Shown here: positions 43,551-56,364 of the stretch, piece after piece
Layout of the letters: each line of letters starts with the position of its first letter
How positions within the stretch are numbered: position 1 is the stretch's first letter
Assembly (NCBI GenBank): GCA_030549495.1
Contig: JAUIRK010000891.1
Span: 62,001 to 126,000, forward strand
Length of the DNA stretch: 64,000 nucleotides
From: Nectonema munidae
Taxonomy: Eukaryota; Nematomorpha; Nectonematoida; Nectonematidae
Direction: 5' to 3'
Notes under the pieces: generated by a model
Told to the model about the DNA's origin: nothing
The model's database searches: none
What the model saw: only the letters and a program-made list of their open reading frames with translations
Made by a program: the position numbers and the translations under genes

Positions 43551-44764
43551 TTAACAAAATACTAGCAATAATATTTCGGTCACTATGACCTTCTTCAGAT
43601 GTATATGACGTAAAATGAAAGCGTGGAGTGTCTTGCTTGCTGAGTGTTGAGAGGGATTATTGGTGCTGATCGTAAAGAGATTTAAGGCAGAATGATTGAC
43701 ATTTTTTTCACCAGTATTTTTACAGGTTATGCATACTAAATTTTCAGAATTTTTATTAGGGCACGAATTTCCATTGTGGGACCCAGAGCAGTATCTACAA
43801 GCAGAAGACCGTTTACAGTCTGATGCTTTATGACCTAGAAAGCAGCAATTTGAACAATGCTTGTACATAATATAAGGAAAAAGCTTATGGCAAATAAGGT
43901 CTACATATATGTTAAATAGTTTAGTAGATACATTAAAACTAAAATTTTACGATTTTTATTTTCTAACTTTCTTGAAAAAAGTAAGTCGAAAACCTCCCCT
44001 TCATCTAATAATTTACGAATTTCAGGATTTTTTGAACTGATTGAATCGACGGCATTTACATTTGAAAACTCATAAGATAAATTCAAGCTAACTTTGGGTG
44101 GGAACCTTTTTACATCATCAACCTTGAAATTCTCAGAACACATTTTTTCTGATGCCCTTTGAATGCTAGTAGAATCATTAAATTTGAAACAATACTTATT
44201 CTTCAGATTTTTGATAGAGCTGACTTGAATGTCTTTCAAAATTTCAGAAAATTTTTCAACAATTGAATCATCTTTTCCAGTTTTTGGAGCAAAGAAAACG
44301 TGTCGTTTATTTTTTTTAACTACATCTTCATAAGATGGTCCTTTGTTTGTTGGTTTATCTGTAGATTCCTTATCAGATAAATTAGTTATTTTATCATTAA
44401 GTTCTTGAATTTTTTCAAGTATTTTATCAGTTTTTTAAAAAACATTGCTTGAACTACCAATCTCAAAGTTATCAAATTTCTCTATAATACTCTCTATATT
44501 AGAAACAATACTTGCAGAATGATTTGGAAAATTTTTTTTGACTTTTTTCTTCTTTTCGAGGCAGTCTTTACAAGCATAGTTCAAGCCTAAAGGAGAATAC
44601 TTGTTAAACATTTTATAAAAACCTTTATCTAAACCAATACAAAAATAACAAAACCAATTATCACAGACAACACATTGTAACATATGTTCAGAAAAATTAT
44701 CAGCTTTATTGTCTTTTGAAACATCTCTATTACATGATTTACAAGACCAACTTTCCATATTCAA
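43551..44764 (-). mobile_element. Non-LTR-like ORF1 with PHD finger, RRM-like region and zinc knuckles, broken
   Basis: It starts at 44764 with MNMESWSCKSCNRDVSKDNK, then MLQCVVCDNWFCYFCIGL and LNYACKDCLEKKKKVKK, a PHD-like Cys arrangement. A linker and a region with VKRFPPKVSLNLSYEF (about 44110-44060) resemble the gag-like RNA-binding part of LINE ORF1. Then YKHCSNCCFLGHKASDCKRS and CRYCSGSHNGNSC (43868-43770) form CCHC knuckles followed by a third Cys pair (CITCKN). PHD plus CCHC ORF1 proteins are known in CR1/Jockey-group LINEs (family knowledge), and ORF1p coats the element RNA. The frame is interrupted between these pieces, and no ORF2 endonuclease or RT follows before the piggyBac. Alternative: a retroelement-derived host gene, which is less likely given the breaks. 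Confidence 0.6.
43574..43598 (-). ncRNA. Hammerhead-ribozyme-like core (candidate)
   Basis: Reading leftward: CTGAAGA, then AGGTCATAGTGACC (five-pair stem GGTCA/TGACC with a TAG loop), then GAAA. This is the CUGANGA, stem II, GAAA order of hammerhead ribozymes. A short stem III (ATA/TAT) followed by a U is possible downstream, but I could not find a convincing stem I. Hammerheads are known in some retroelements (Penelope-like elements, retrozymes), so the site at the 3' end of a retroelement fragment is suggestive only. Confidence 0.35.
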
Positions 44765-44806
44765 ACAAATTGAGTTACTTGAGTGAATGAATTTTTAGAA
44801 CAAATT

Positions 44807-45000
44807 TAGGTAAAAGTGAGTGTTAAGAATTATAAACTGAGATTACTTAAAGAAGAAACTTTTCATTGAAAAAACTTGGACGAAGCAGTTTGATTGGTTG
44901 TATTAGGTAAAAGTGAGTGTTAAGAATTATAAACTGAGATTATTTAAAGAAGAAACTTTTCATTAAAAAAACTTGGACGAAACAGTTTGATTGGTTGTTT
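44807..45000 (-). repeat. Two 97-bp tandem repeats upstream of the LINE ORF1
   Basis: TTAGGTAAAAGTGAGTGTTA begins at 44806 and again at 44903, and the units run through ACTTGGACGAAGCAGTTTGA with only a few differences. They lie 40 nt upstream of the ORF1 start codon in its orientation, the place where some LINEs keep tandem 5' UTR promoter monomers. Confidence 0.8.
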
Positions 45001-48000
45001 AATACCATAATTAATTAATGGTGAATGCATTATAATAATAATGTTATTTGAATATATACAAATGATTCATGGAAAACACTTGATTAAATTTTTTGTTTAA
45101 TATCTGAAGTTCTTCATGCACCCCAAAATTCATTGATTTAGCAGTTCATAGGACCCCACAGTCAATTTAAAATAAAATAATTTTTTTATTCACAAAGTAA
45201 CCAAGAAAACCATTTAAAGCTACACTTATATTGATATTCAATATAAAAGAATCAATACAAAATTCATGAGATGAAAATTTTGGATGTAAGGGTATGAAGA
45301 TTAAACCAACAAAAAGAGCATTTCCTTCACTTTTTGCCACATTCACATCTCTGACATGCAATGTCCAATTTTTCATCATACACATATATAATATGAATGC
45401 ATTGCTCCTTATTTCTTCATGCTATTCTTCATTTTGTACAACTTGATTAGATTAAATATGCCATTTTTATTTCATCAATCTATATATCGAAGAGATACTG
45501 CTAAATTATTATCACAAAAGAAATTGGAAAATTTGGCTTTATACGAACATACTTGTACAGGCAAGCATGGTTAGTATGCACTTGTCGGGCTCCAAGGAGT
45601 GGGATCGGGATATAAATGCTTTGCAGTATCGGGTAGAGTACAGTTTCCATCGACCCTGGTTTGGGCCATAACAAAGGTACTTGACACATAAATTGCATTT
45701 AAGCAAATATCACAGCAGAAGTGCACAAATTTCCCAAGCACATTTTAAAAAACTTATAAAGTTTAGATTATTAGATAATGATTTCATATTGTGTATAATA
45801 GTCTCGAACAACTCTCCTGCGAGTTGCATTGTCTTTTGGAGGAATTAGGAAGCAACATTTCAAATAGTTGTCTTCAGATTTAAATCGAAGAATCTTTGAT
45901 TCGCCAAAAACAGGATAGATGCCCTAAACGCGCTATAAGCTTTTCGTAATTTTATCTGTGTGGATTTTAGATTGACTCATGCATAGTTATAGCGGAATTG
46001 AGACTTTCTCGTTTAAATATTTCTAGCCAAGAGCAAAATAAATATTATGATTACATGCATTCTTCCCTTGTTTATATAATGAGAACTTTCACAGTTCGGC
46101 TCATTCCTAAACATTTGAAATCTACTATAAATGCTTATTATTTTTAAACGCAGCAACACCTTCTAATTTGTTTAAACGACTTAAAAGAGTTTAATTCTGA
46201 TTTTCTGAATGATTTATTTACAACTTTTCTGTTTATTTCGTTTCTAAAATTCTGATTTTGATTTTCATTCTAATTCTCAAAATATGATTCTAATTCTGAT
46301 TGTGATTAGTAAAAAACATATTTGTAGATATTTACAAACGAGTTGAGCTAGCTGTAGAAAGATAGATTGTTTTAGTTTCCAGTAGCTTAATAAAGGACTA
46401 GTTAATAAATGGCGAGCTTAAATTTTGGAAATATTTAAATATATATATTTTTATATTTATTATGAAAATTTTTATAAAATGATCCTATTTTTCTAAGTAA
46501 AAAGCCCGAAAAGCATTATAATTTACAGTTTTAATACCAAATGTGTGTAAATTTGTATCGGTTATTTCAATTTTATGAGCTAAAAATATTCTGAAGTTCG
46601 AGGTTGAAAAACGGAGTGTGCAGTTTTCTCCTTTATAAACTATTCCATAAAAAATAAAGGTATAATTTAAAGTAAAAAACGGCGATCATAGAGTTAGAAA
46701 AACCAAACTTAGGTAAAAAGAGAGGAACTTCAAATATAAAAGTACGAATTAAAGTAATAAAAGGATGAAGTTAAAGTAAAAAGGAAAATTTCAAAGTAAA
46801 AAAGATCTCAACTATAAGTTCACTATTTTTATGATAATGAAGAGAGGATGGAAGTGTATGAGAGGTATGAGGAGCATCAGTGAAAGTAATAAGGAGATAC
46901 ATTTTTCTCAGAAGTTAAGTATAAAAATTTTTTCTTATACAATCAAGATAATTTAATAAAAATGCGCTTAAACAACAGGATTTTAAGTTTGACATTTCGA
47001 TCATACGTGCATGACTGCGTTACTCATATGTATCGTACGTTGTTTTTGTGAAGAAAGCAAAAATCTGCCACTTCTGTGCGTAATGAAGGTTGCGTTATGG
47101 ATCAGTGACCTGGCGAGAAATTTGCACCATGGTAGGGTGTAAAAAATATCAGGGGGCCCAAAAACTTCCTAGATACATAAGAATATTAAATACTTTTGCT
47201 CAAAGAGAGATCAGACAAATAAGATATATATTGGACAAAATTTTCTCAAAGGAAGAGAGGCGTGGCGACTTGGCTCCGGGCCCCATGGCAGATAAATGAA
47301 TGCACGACATCTTTACTGGATATTCTGATCTATCAAAGCCAAACATCGTGACAACATTACAGATGCCCCAATTACATATAATTTGATTAATGAGGAATTT
47401 TACTTTAGAAATTCTTATTGCTATTTTGTAAAAAGGCCTTTTACTTTATTTGTATTCACTCCTCGTTTCTCACAGATGCCTTATTATTTGATGCTCTACT
47501 TCAATTCATTATTTTTTCTTTCCTTATTTTTCTTATCCTTTTCTCCGAATTAGAGTATTTGAAATGGATTATATCTCTCCTTAGTTAATGCGATGATAGA
47601 AAATTGAATTTGGGTACAATCTTTCAAAGATATCTAATAGTTTTTAAAAAAGAATTGTTATTGATTCTTTTTGGGATAGCACAAATTTGTATTCACGATA
47701 AATGAAGTATTAAAAACTTCAATATTTTAATAAAAAATATTTATTAATTTTTCTTCATTTTAAGTGAAATTTATTGCCGTTTATTTATAGTGATTAACGA
47801 TTTTTGAAAAAATGCATGATCGATCTTGCATTATAGATATTCTTGGATGAATCTTCTTAACCCATTTATTATGTGGCATTATAATTAAAAAAAAATTTTA
47901 TTATAGAAGAATAATTCAGTCATATACATATGAAAAAATTATTATGATATTTGAAAGAGAATATATTGACAATATTACACACATTTAAAAAATAACTTTT

Positions 48001-51000
48001 CCTCACGGGAATAGGGCTAAAGATGTATCAATTTTATGATTTTATAATTTTAAGTTTTTATATGCCTTCTAAAATGCCAATTCAAGTCATTTTACTAATT
48101 TATATTACTATTATTTTGTATTTAACGGCATCTAGTTTTACAAATTGTGTCCATCCACATCATTAAGGTTCGATGTTATTTATATTGATTTAACACTGAT
48201 GTTCTTAAATGTTTAACTCTCACCACTCCCAAGCAACTTTCTCTATGACTTTGGTGGACATTTTTTTACATTACGTTTGAATAGTAAAAAAATCGGATTA
48301 TTAATTTTATAATCGTTTAGTTTTTGAGTTTTAACAATTATTTTTTTAAAAATCCTAATTTATTTCAGAAACCGTATTAAATTATATACAATAAATAGTA
48401 AAATTATAGGCTTCAAGTTTGGACGATAAAGGATTTGAATTATTAAAGTCTATCAACATGGAATTTAAACAAGATCTAAATAAAGATGAATTTTTCTTAC
48501 TATGAAGCATAACTGAAGTAGGGATTAAGAACATGGGGAAGTATATCAATGGTTGTTATAAAATGGGGATGATAATGTTTCACAAAATATCTTTATCTCA
48601 TGCTAGAGTATACTAGTTAAAAGTAGAACCAGTTCAATTTAAAAGCCTTAGTTTAAGAATTTGTTCAAATTAAGAATCATATATACAAAATTGCAAGGCG
48701 GACAACTGGTCCAAGGTAAATGGGAAACCCAACTTACCGCTTATTTATACCCTATATGTTTCAATGATAAAATTCCGTCAGATTGTGGGTTATTACCTCA
48801 AGGTACAGAAAAAAATGTATATCGTAGTAATATGTAATACATATAGCGAATAAAATTCTGAAGTTTTTTTACTAACAATAATTTCAATTTTTTTTTCAAT
48901 TATTATGGATATTTTCCCACAGCACGAAAATGATCACCACTTTGTTAGTCAACATTTTACCGCATGATACCATTATGGTCATAGACATTTAGTCTGTACC
49001 CGATCCTATATGACAGAGCTTGACAAAGTTTACATAACTAAAATTTCGGTGGCATAATTTTGTAGGAAGTCAAGAGTTATGCTTGGATTATTATCCAAAA
49101 TTAAACTTAAATTCTTTTATAAACACATGATTTCTAATCAAAAACTATATTTATATAGATGATTTTTTATAGAGGACAAAGTTTACCAAGACTCTTACAA
49201 TAATTCAAATGGAAAATAATTATTTTATATAAGCAGAAAGGTTTAATTATTCACAATAAATTTTGCCTTATAAAATGATATCATCTTGTTCAATATTTTT
49301 GAAAAATTGATGATAAGAACGTCTTGCGTCAAGTTAATAATTGTTACATACTTAATTAACAACATAATTCTAGGTCAAGTGAGGGGAGGGAGAGGGACTC
49401 ATACAACATACACCTGGTAATTGTCCACATTGATAATTTTAGGAGAACCATAATTTCTTCCAATCAATTATAAAGAAATGTGCAAAATTTTATCGTTTTC
49501 CTGTTCAATTTTTAAACCCTAGTAAACGCGTAATTTTGCTTCAGCAGATGCATTAGCATTGGAAGTATTTGTTGTTGTGATCCAGTACTCCTGTGTGAGA
49601 TTGTTAATCGTGATATCACTATCTGTAGAATTAAGGAGGATTGTTCTTTCCTTAGATATATAAAAAATTAAAAAAATAATAAAGAACATAGGCTGACGGA
49701 AACAAAAAACTTGCACATGAGAGACACTCAAACAGATTTACAGATGTCCACCCAAAATTAAACTCTTTTAGATTAAGATGGAGGACGGTTGATTTTGGAG
49801 GCCTTATTAGTGTTTTAGCGGGGGGTATCACTAAGTGTTCTTAAAAAATTAATCTATGGAAAATACAGTATAAATGAATTGTCTAAAAATGTTTACAGCT
49901 ACCGTATTCTTTATTATTGAAAATAATATTTCAAAAGATTTATTCCAAATTTTATGTTTTATCACTTGAGTCTTGACGAGTTAAAATGTCAGAAATATCT
50001 TTGAAGAGAAAGAAATATGCCTTGATAAACCATAAATAAGGAAATGATAAACTTAAAAAGAATTCAGAAAATTATAAAAAAAAATTTGTTTAAAACATAA
50101 TAAAAAAAATAAGTAATTTGGGTAAGTATTGCGATAGAAGATCTAATAATTTCCGAATTGGTGTTGAAAGAACATTAAAACTCCAGGCGTATTTTTATGA
50201 AAGCTTTCTTTCCACAGTAACGATTATTATATTGGAAAATATAACAAACAAAAAACGTTGAGGATGTTGAAAATCTAAATTTATATAGATTGGGATATTC
50301 TACCAAGATACAACTTTTTAGTTAAAGGTGAACAAGCACACTAAGCTCATTATTGAATTACGTAATTTTTATTTTAACAAATGATGATCTTATATTTATG
50401 TATTCCTGAGATTGAACAAAAATAAAATTTGCAGACAAAGTGAATTTTTTATTTACTCTTAAATAGTCTTTTCTTGAGGTATTTTTACTTCTTCTAATTT
50501 AACAAGTTTTTCATTTCTAAACTAGGAAAATGTAAACTCTATTCCTCAAAATTCATGAAAAGTAAGAAGTCGTTCTCTTTAGAGATTTTAAGCCACTTCA
50601 ATTATCTACAATCCTAAGTTATGTTCTTGCAAAGAAATTTGCTCATCTTATGGCTATGCTTCTTAGAAAGAGTTTACGGCTTCACAAACAAAAATTCTCT
50701 CGACCATAACAATTTTTCATGTTGATACGATTTTTTCAGTTTTTCCACTCTTTCTTAATCAATATGTGTATGTATATATATATACAGACAACAATTTTCT
50801 TCCTTCAATAATTACAAATGCTTAGCATGCAAGTTCATTATTATTTTTTCCATTATTTTAATTTTAACTAATGCTTGCTTTTTCTGCTTTCTTTTTCCAA
50901 GGACATTAAAAGTGTAAGCTAAATTTTTATGCAAAAAGTCGCCTCCTTATTTATGTATTTGTTTTTGCAAATCATTTTTAAAGAATGTATTATTCATTAT

Positions 51001-51690
51001 TTTTACTTCCCTCTCAAGCTTAGAATTAGTTACATTTTTATTGTTTTTTTTCTAACGTTTGTTGAGTGAGTGTGATAAAATTTTTTACAATTAAAAGATG
51101 ATAATTCCTTGAAAAGAGAAATTATTATTCAAAAAAATAATACCCTGTTACTAACATAACTTAGTCAAAAATGAATTCCCTCAATGATTCTTTCAAACGA
51201 TTTATTTGTAATATTTACCAAATTTTTTCACAAACAACATTTTGCTATTGTTAAGCCATTCAAAATGTGATAAATGTGAATTATGTGATTCTAGGATATT
51301 CAAAATTACTAATTTGGATCAAAGTAGTTAAGATAATAATGGTAGTAAAGGACATTATCCCAAAACGACATTTAATTAGATCAATAAATAAGTATAATGA
51401 GTATTAATTTGTTTAATGTGCTAAATCTGGGATATTTAACTTGTTCTAATTAGGTTATTTTCTTCAGAGTTTAAATTTAGATTTTAAATAAATTTCAAAC
51501 ATTAAAGCTCTTCTGTAATATTGTTACAAGTTATTAAAATGTCTTTTTTCTATGCATTTTTAAAATTAACATTTAATTATTTTTAAATTTAGACATTAAA
51601 ATTAAAAAATTGGAAAGTTTTTTTTCAAATTATCGTAAATAAAATTGAAAAATGAGTAAATAAAATTTGCAAGTTCAAATTATATGCAAC
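45001..51690. other. Long AT-rich stretch without a recognised gene
   Basis: No domain, element end or conserved exon was found in about 6.7 kb. Open frames of 60-72 codons (for example 45167-45385 minus, 45501-45698 minus, 47090-47299 plus) resemble nothing. A local GC-richer patch at 47080-47310 begins CAGTGACCTGGCGAG and contains GGGGGCCC and GGGCCCCATGG; it could be a decayed hAT-like MITE, but I cannot pair its ends. Confidence 0.5.
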
Positions 51691-51694
51691 TTTA

Positions 51695-51790
51695 CGTGAG
51701 TAATGCTATCTACATACTTGGCTTCTATGTCTGGTGTTGGCTTCGATCCAGGATCAAGCCTTATTTGCTCATAGTTGGACACAACCTGTG
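51695..51790 (+). mobile_element. tRNA-derived SINE, copy 4
   Basis: GTGAGTAATGCTATCTACAT, ACTTGGCTTCTATG, TGTTGGCTTCGATCCAGGAT (B box) and CAAGCCTTATTTGCTCATAG then TTGGACACAA line up along the whole length with the minus-strand copy at 35500-35400. It is an independent insertion, as the flanks differ. Confidence 0.7.
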
Positions 51791-53029
51791 AAATTTTGCC
51801 TTTTCAATTCAAACAACTTAATGTACATTTACCCCTTTGCAAAGTTCACAATCCAATAAGTAGAAAAATATAATTACTAATATTTTGAATTTTACTATAC
51901 AAAATATTTATATTTAAACTACCAATGGGGATTTTATATTAATATGTGCTATAAATATATTTGGGGCCACCTTAAAATTCGTTCATATACGCAATGGTTT
52001 TGAAGTAATTTATGCGCTGTTTTTAAAAAAAGATAAGTTAAAGATAGGCTGAAGTATTTTCATGAATATAGCATAACTCTTTGTACTTATATCAAAACTA
52101 GTGTTCCTTTCTCGGTTTTCTGAGATGCCATTCTGATTTTAAGACATTTTTGCTACTGAGAATATATTTGCTCGCAGGGATTTATTAATTTTTCATTTGA
52201 TTGTTTAAAAAATAAATTTTTTTCTATCCATTAGTTCATTTAAATCTCTTTTTCGCGTCCATTTTTCTTGAGAGACATACTGAAAATAAAAATAAGAAAG
52301 AGGGGGGGGGGGGGGGAAATAAAGGGCTTGAAAGTTTAATAGGTCTCTGTGAAGTTTCTTATAAATATTTTAACCTGACTTTGAATATATTTCATTATTT
52401 ATTTTTTTTAATGTATGAATACTCTCATATATGTCACTTTTATATTAGTTTGAAGTTTATATTTAAAATTGGAAATAAACTCTATTTTTAGCTATTTTTC
52501 TTTTTATTTTGGTTGTTAGAAGCAATAACTATCCCCTACTCTTAACGTTTAAAATGCCTTTGTAGAATGGTTATTAAATATTCTAGTTTATCAAAATTTT
52601 CATAGTTTTCTGAGATTTTGAATAAATAGACAGTTAATTAGTTAGTAAGCAAATTAGTTAGTCAAATAGTTACTTGGTTAACAAATTAGTTATTTAGTTT
52701 GTCGTTTATTATGCTGTTACGAAAAAATTGTTGACTTCAAACAAATTTTATTCTCGAAAAAATATAGTAAAATGTTGGCGTATTTTAAAAAAAGAATGCA
52801 TCTTGACAACATATCTTGTATGCTAAAATTAATTAAAATATAATCATTGAATATCAATTAATTTTGGTCAACTATCAAAACGTTAATTTATGCCTGTGGA
52901 TAAAAATCAATCGGTTTGAAAAATCCTTGAATTAAGCTACCACTTCTGTTTTGAATATTTCAAAACATATATTTAGTTGGTGAAAATGGAGGGAATATGA
53001 AGGATATGGTAAAATATAGTATGTCAATT
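51791..53029. other. AT-rich spacer with a G homopolymer
   Basis: A G run lies at about 52303-52316. TTAGTTA-rich text lies at 52630-52720. No gene was recognised. Confidence 0.5.
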
Positions 53030-53540
53030 TTGTCCGTTTTCTTAGCATCATGCTAAAACATGTGGGCGTGCATTGTGGTTGAGCAGAATTGGGTCAAGTC
53101 GAATCACCAGTGCAAATCTCAATTTTGCCAGATGGGCATGCCTTTGTTCCAGTTGATTAGGGTAAACCTTTGTTTTCATGCATAGATTGGCTTTCGGGAC
53201 CCTGTAATGGACAACACCTGTAGGAGACCATCACACACTCAACATGATCTTCTGCTAATGGCTTAGGGAAATGTTAGGGTGAATCATCACGATAGATCGA
53301 TTGGACTCTTTGTTTACGATAATCGTAAGGGATCTCATTTTGGTTGCCCGACATAATCCCATCAAAAGATTATCGACAATGAGCATGAAGAACACTTCAA
53401 AACTACAAATGTGCAAGTCATTTATTAGATTTTTGACCTTACCAATTTGCTTCTGATGGTCTGACACCATTGAAATAATCCCAGAAAGTGCATTGGGCAA
53501 TTAATTTCTTTTCACTTTGACGTATATTTTGTGCAACAAC
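53030..53540 (-). mobile_element. mariner-type transposase fragment, dead
   Basis: Reading leftward: FDGIMSGNQNEIPYDYRKQR (about 53370-53310), VQSIDLS, then MLSVWWSPTGVVHYRV (the first residues after a frame break, 53240-53195), YPNQLEQRHAHLAKLRFALV and ILLNHNARPHVLA (53085-53050). These line up with mariner D34D transposases (GDEKW..YDN, SVWW..G..HY, LHDNARPH). Both aspartates that should be visible are altered: TGDE reads SGNQ, and HDNARPH reads NHNARPH. Terminal inverted repeats were not found. The remaining catalytic part beyond NARPH is missing. Confidence 0.75.
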
Positions 53541-54960
53541 CGTCTTAAAATGTTTATCGTCAAGAGTTCATAGCTGTTTTTGATTTTCTTGATATTCAAA
53601 AGTCAAAACTCTAACTACCGTATCGAAACTTATGAAATGTCTGATCACTTGTAGTCTCAACTTCCGATTCTTTGTTGTTATTGGCAGCTGTCTCGGAAGC
53701 ATTATTCTTGAACCCATTCTAGAAAACTAAACGGAGTTTTTTTTCATGTTCTTAATTTTATTGCTTTCCATACATCAAGTATGTGTTTTGGATGAAATAA
53801 TGGGAAATTATTAAAGAGTACAAGCAGTTATTAACATTATTATTTTATTATTATAATAATTATAAAGTCCCTATATTAAGTATTTTATTATAAATCTATT
53901 ATAATTATAGAATAAAACAGTGCACAGCGAGCAGACACCATTTATTGAAGAACGTAGTTAGTTACTTGATAAAAATAATTAATAATTTGTTCATTCGACA
54001 AAATAGCGATTCCACAAAACTCCATTAGACCAATTGCACATTGATAAAAAATTTTGAGTTGCAAATGTTTACGCCTAGTTATATAATTGAGATATTTGTT
54101 AACTAAGAGAATATAAATCGTATTAAATGTGTAATGGTATTCAAACTTTCAAAAAACTATTCAGAAGTATGATCGTAGAATTTTTGCCTAGGCCCTAGAG
54201 AATTGTAAATAAAATACACAAATAAAAGAGGCGTAATTGTATTTAGATTAAATATTGCCTACCTACTTTTTCAAATTTCGCGTCTTTGCCATCTATTGGC
54301 AATCATCTTTTGTTATTTCTTTTTTTTTAATGGTTTCAGACTCTTTTTTGCATTTTAAATAAGTACATTCATATTTAATGATGTAATTTATGAAGAAACA
54401 CGCCTCATATTGAGCATATCAAAAAGGAGTTATATTTAATATAATTATTTGAAAAAATCTTTTTAGGATACTCTTTCTGGTTGATAACTATTGCATGTAT
54501 TAGGATTTTGGTCAAAATAAAAAATGATCAGGTGGCAGTGAGGATAGGAAGGGGAGGGGATGTGTTAAAGCAGGGGTCGGGAACCTATGGCTCGCGAGCC
54601 AGACATGGCACTTTTGATGACTGCATCTGGTTCTCAGATAAATAAGGTGGCCTTCAAGAAAAAGGGAGGTATCACGATAATGCATATCAACAGAAAGAAG
54701 GCTTGTCAAGAGCTACTGTCCAGAGTGCAAGCTAGTCAGCAGTAACTCCGTGTATGGACGCGTCAAGGTGACTTTAGTTCGGCTGGCTTTGCTGGTTCGT
54801 TAGGAATTGTGAGGAACGGAAAGCCATTTACAGATGGCGAATATGTCAAAACATTTATGGTTGATGTGGCCAAGGAACTTTTTTCCGCCTTCTCTGATAA
54901 AGACAATATAATCAAAAGAATAAAAGAAATGCCTCTGTCAGCAAAAACTATCGTACGATT

Positions 54961-55377
54961 ATGATGTCAAATCAAGTGGAGGAACAACAAGTGAAAGACA
55001 TAAATGCAGCGAATTATTTTTCTTTTGCTTTGGATGAATCAACAGATGCGAGTCATTTATCCCAGTTAAGTATTATTGCACGTTACGTTGCAGGTGACAG
55101 ACTGCGTGAGGAAAGTCTTGCCGTTTTGTCACAGAAAGGGACAACAAGAGGGGAGGATTTTTTCAAGTCTTTCATGGAGTTCGCTAAAGAAAAAAATGTA
55201 ACAAATTCTGTGTGTACTGACGGTGCCCGTGCATGGTGGAAAAAACAGAGGATTTGTAGCGCTTCCAAGAACAGACCTATCCTAAGTTTTCATTGCATTC
55301 TACCTCAGGAGGCACTTTGTGCGCAAATGTGTAAAAAGCAGCTTGGTAATGTGATGTCGCTGATCATTTGTGCTTGA
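54961..55377 (+). pseudogene. hAT transposase, central piece
   Basis: 138 codons containing FALDESTDASHLSQLSIIAR and the TDGA block, then HCILPQEALCAQMCKKQLGN. It corresponds to the RNase-H-like core of GTF2IRD2-type hAT transposases. The frame continues the upstream piece after a one-frame change near 54955. Confidence 0.8.
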
Positions 55378-55929
55378 ACTTTATTGTTGCTCGAGCTTTA
55401 AATGATCGCAGTTTAAAGCATTGCCGGGTGAAGTTGGCAATAATTATCCCGGACTGGTTTTGCACAGCAATGAGCGTTGGCTGTCATGAGTGAAGGTGCT
55501 TAGCTGTTTTGCGGCTTGCCTGACTTAAATCCGATATTTTCTTCGAATGAAAGAAGCCGAACAATCCGAGCTATCGGACAATATTGGCTCCCCAAGTTTT
55601 TTCATCGTGTGGACATGACTGAACATCCAACTCAATGTTAAAATGCAAGGCGTTAGAAATACAGTGTTATCCCTTCGACAACCAGTTTTTGCATTTGAAA
55701 AGAAGCTAGAAATCTTTAAAGTGGATATTGAAACACGTCGATTACTGCACTTTGAAAAACTAAGAGAATTTAAAGACGTGTGCATGGCAAATAACTCAGC
55801 TAAACATTTGATCTCCAGAAGCTAACAGGCTTCACATTTAATCTCCTCTAGTTATTCAAAGCATGCTTTGGGGAATTTCGTGAGCACGCTTGTCTTTTCA
55901 AGTTCACCACTCATTCACACGAGTGTGCT

Positions 55930-56364
55930 GTGGACAAAGTCAATCTGAGTTTCATCCCCCGTGTTTCTATCAAATATTTTGAGATAGAAGTTGCTGACCT
56001 GAAGGCTACAGATATGTGGGTGAACAAGTTCAAATCACTGAATGAACATTTGGAAATACTTGCACGGATCCAAGCAGAGCTGACAAGCAAACACAAATGG
56101 ACAGACATGAAAAAACTTCAACCCGCAGACCAGCTGATTACCAAAAGTTGGAACACGCTTGTTGTCACATACCAAACACTGCAGAGTGTGAGTTTTGCAG
56201 TATTGACCATGTTTTGCTCTAGATATGCATGTGAGCAGTCCTTCCCACACCGAAAAAACATCATGATCAACTTGCGGTCACGTTTAGTAGATGGAAGTGT
56301 AAACGCCTGCATGAAGCTGAACCTCACCACAGACTACAAAACCATCAGCAAAACTGCTTATTAA
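55930..56364 (+). pseudogene. hAT transposase, C-terminal dimerisation piece
   Basis: 144 codons ending at a TAA (56362-56364). CEQSFPHRKNIMINLRSRLV corresponds to the conserved hAT C-terminal motif (CEQSFSHMKNIKTNLRSRL in relatives). The final residues TTDYKTISKTAY also fit that family, so the natural C-terminus is kept. Confidence 0.82.

Noticed and set aside
47080-47310. hAT-like MITE starting CAGTGACCTGGCGAG
   Set aside because: The GC-rich patch is suggestive, but I could not find a matching inverted end or target duplication.
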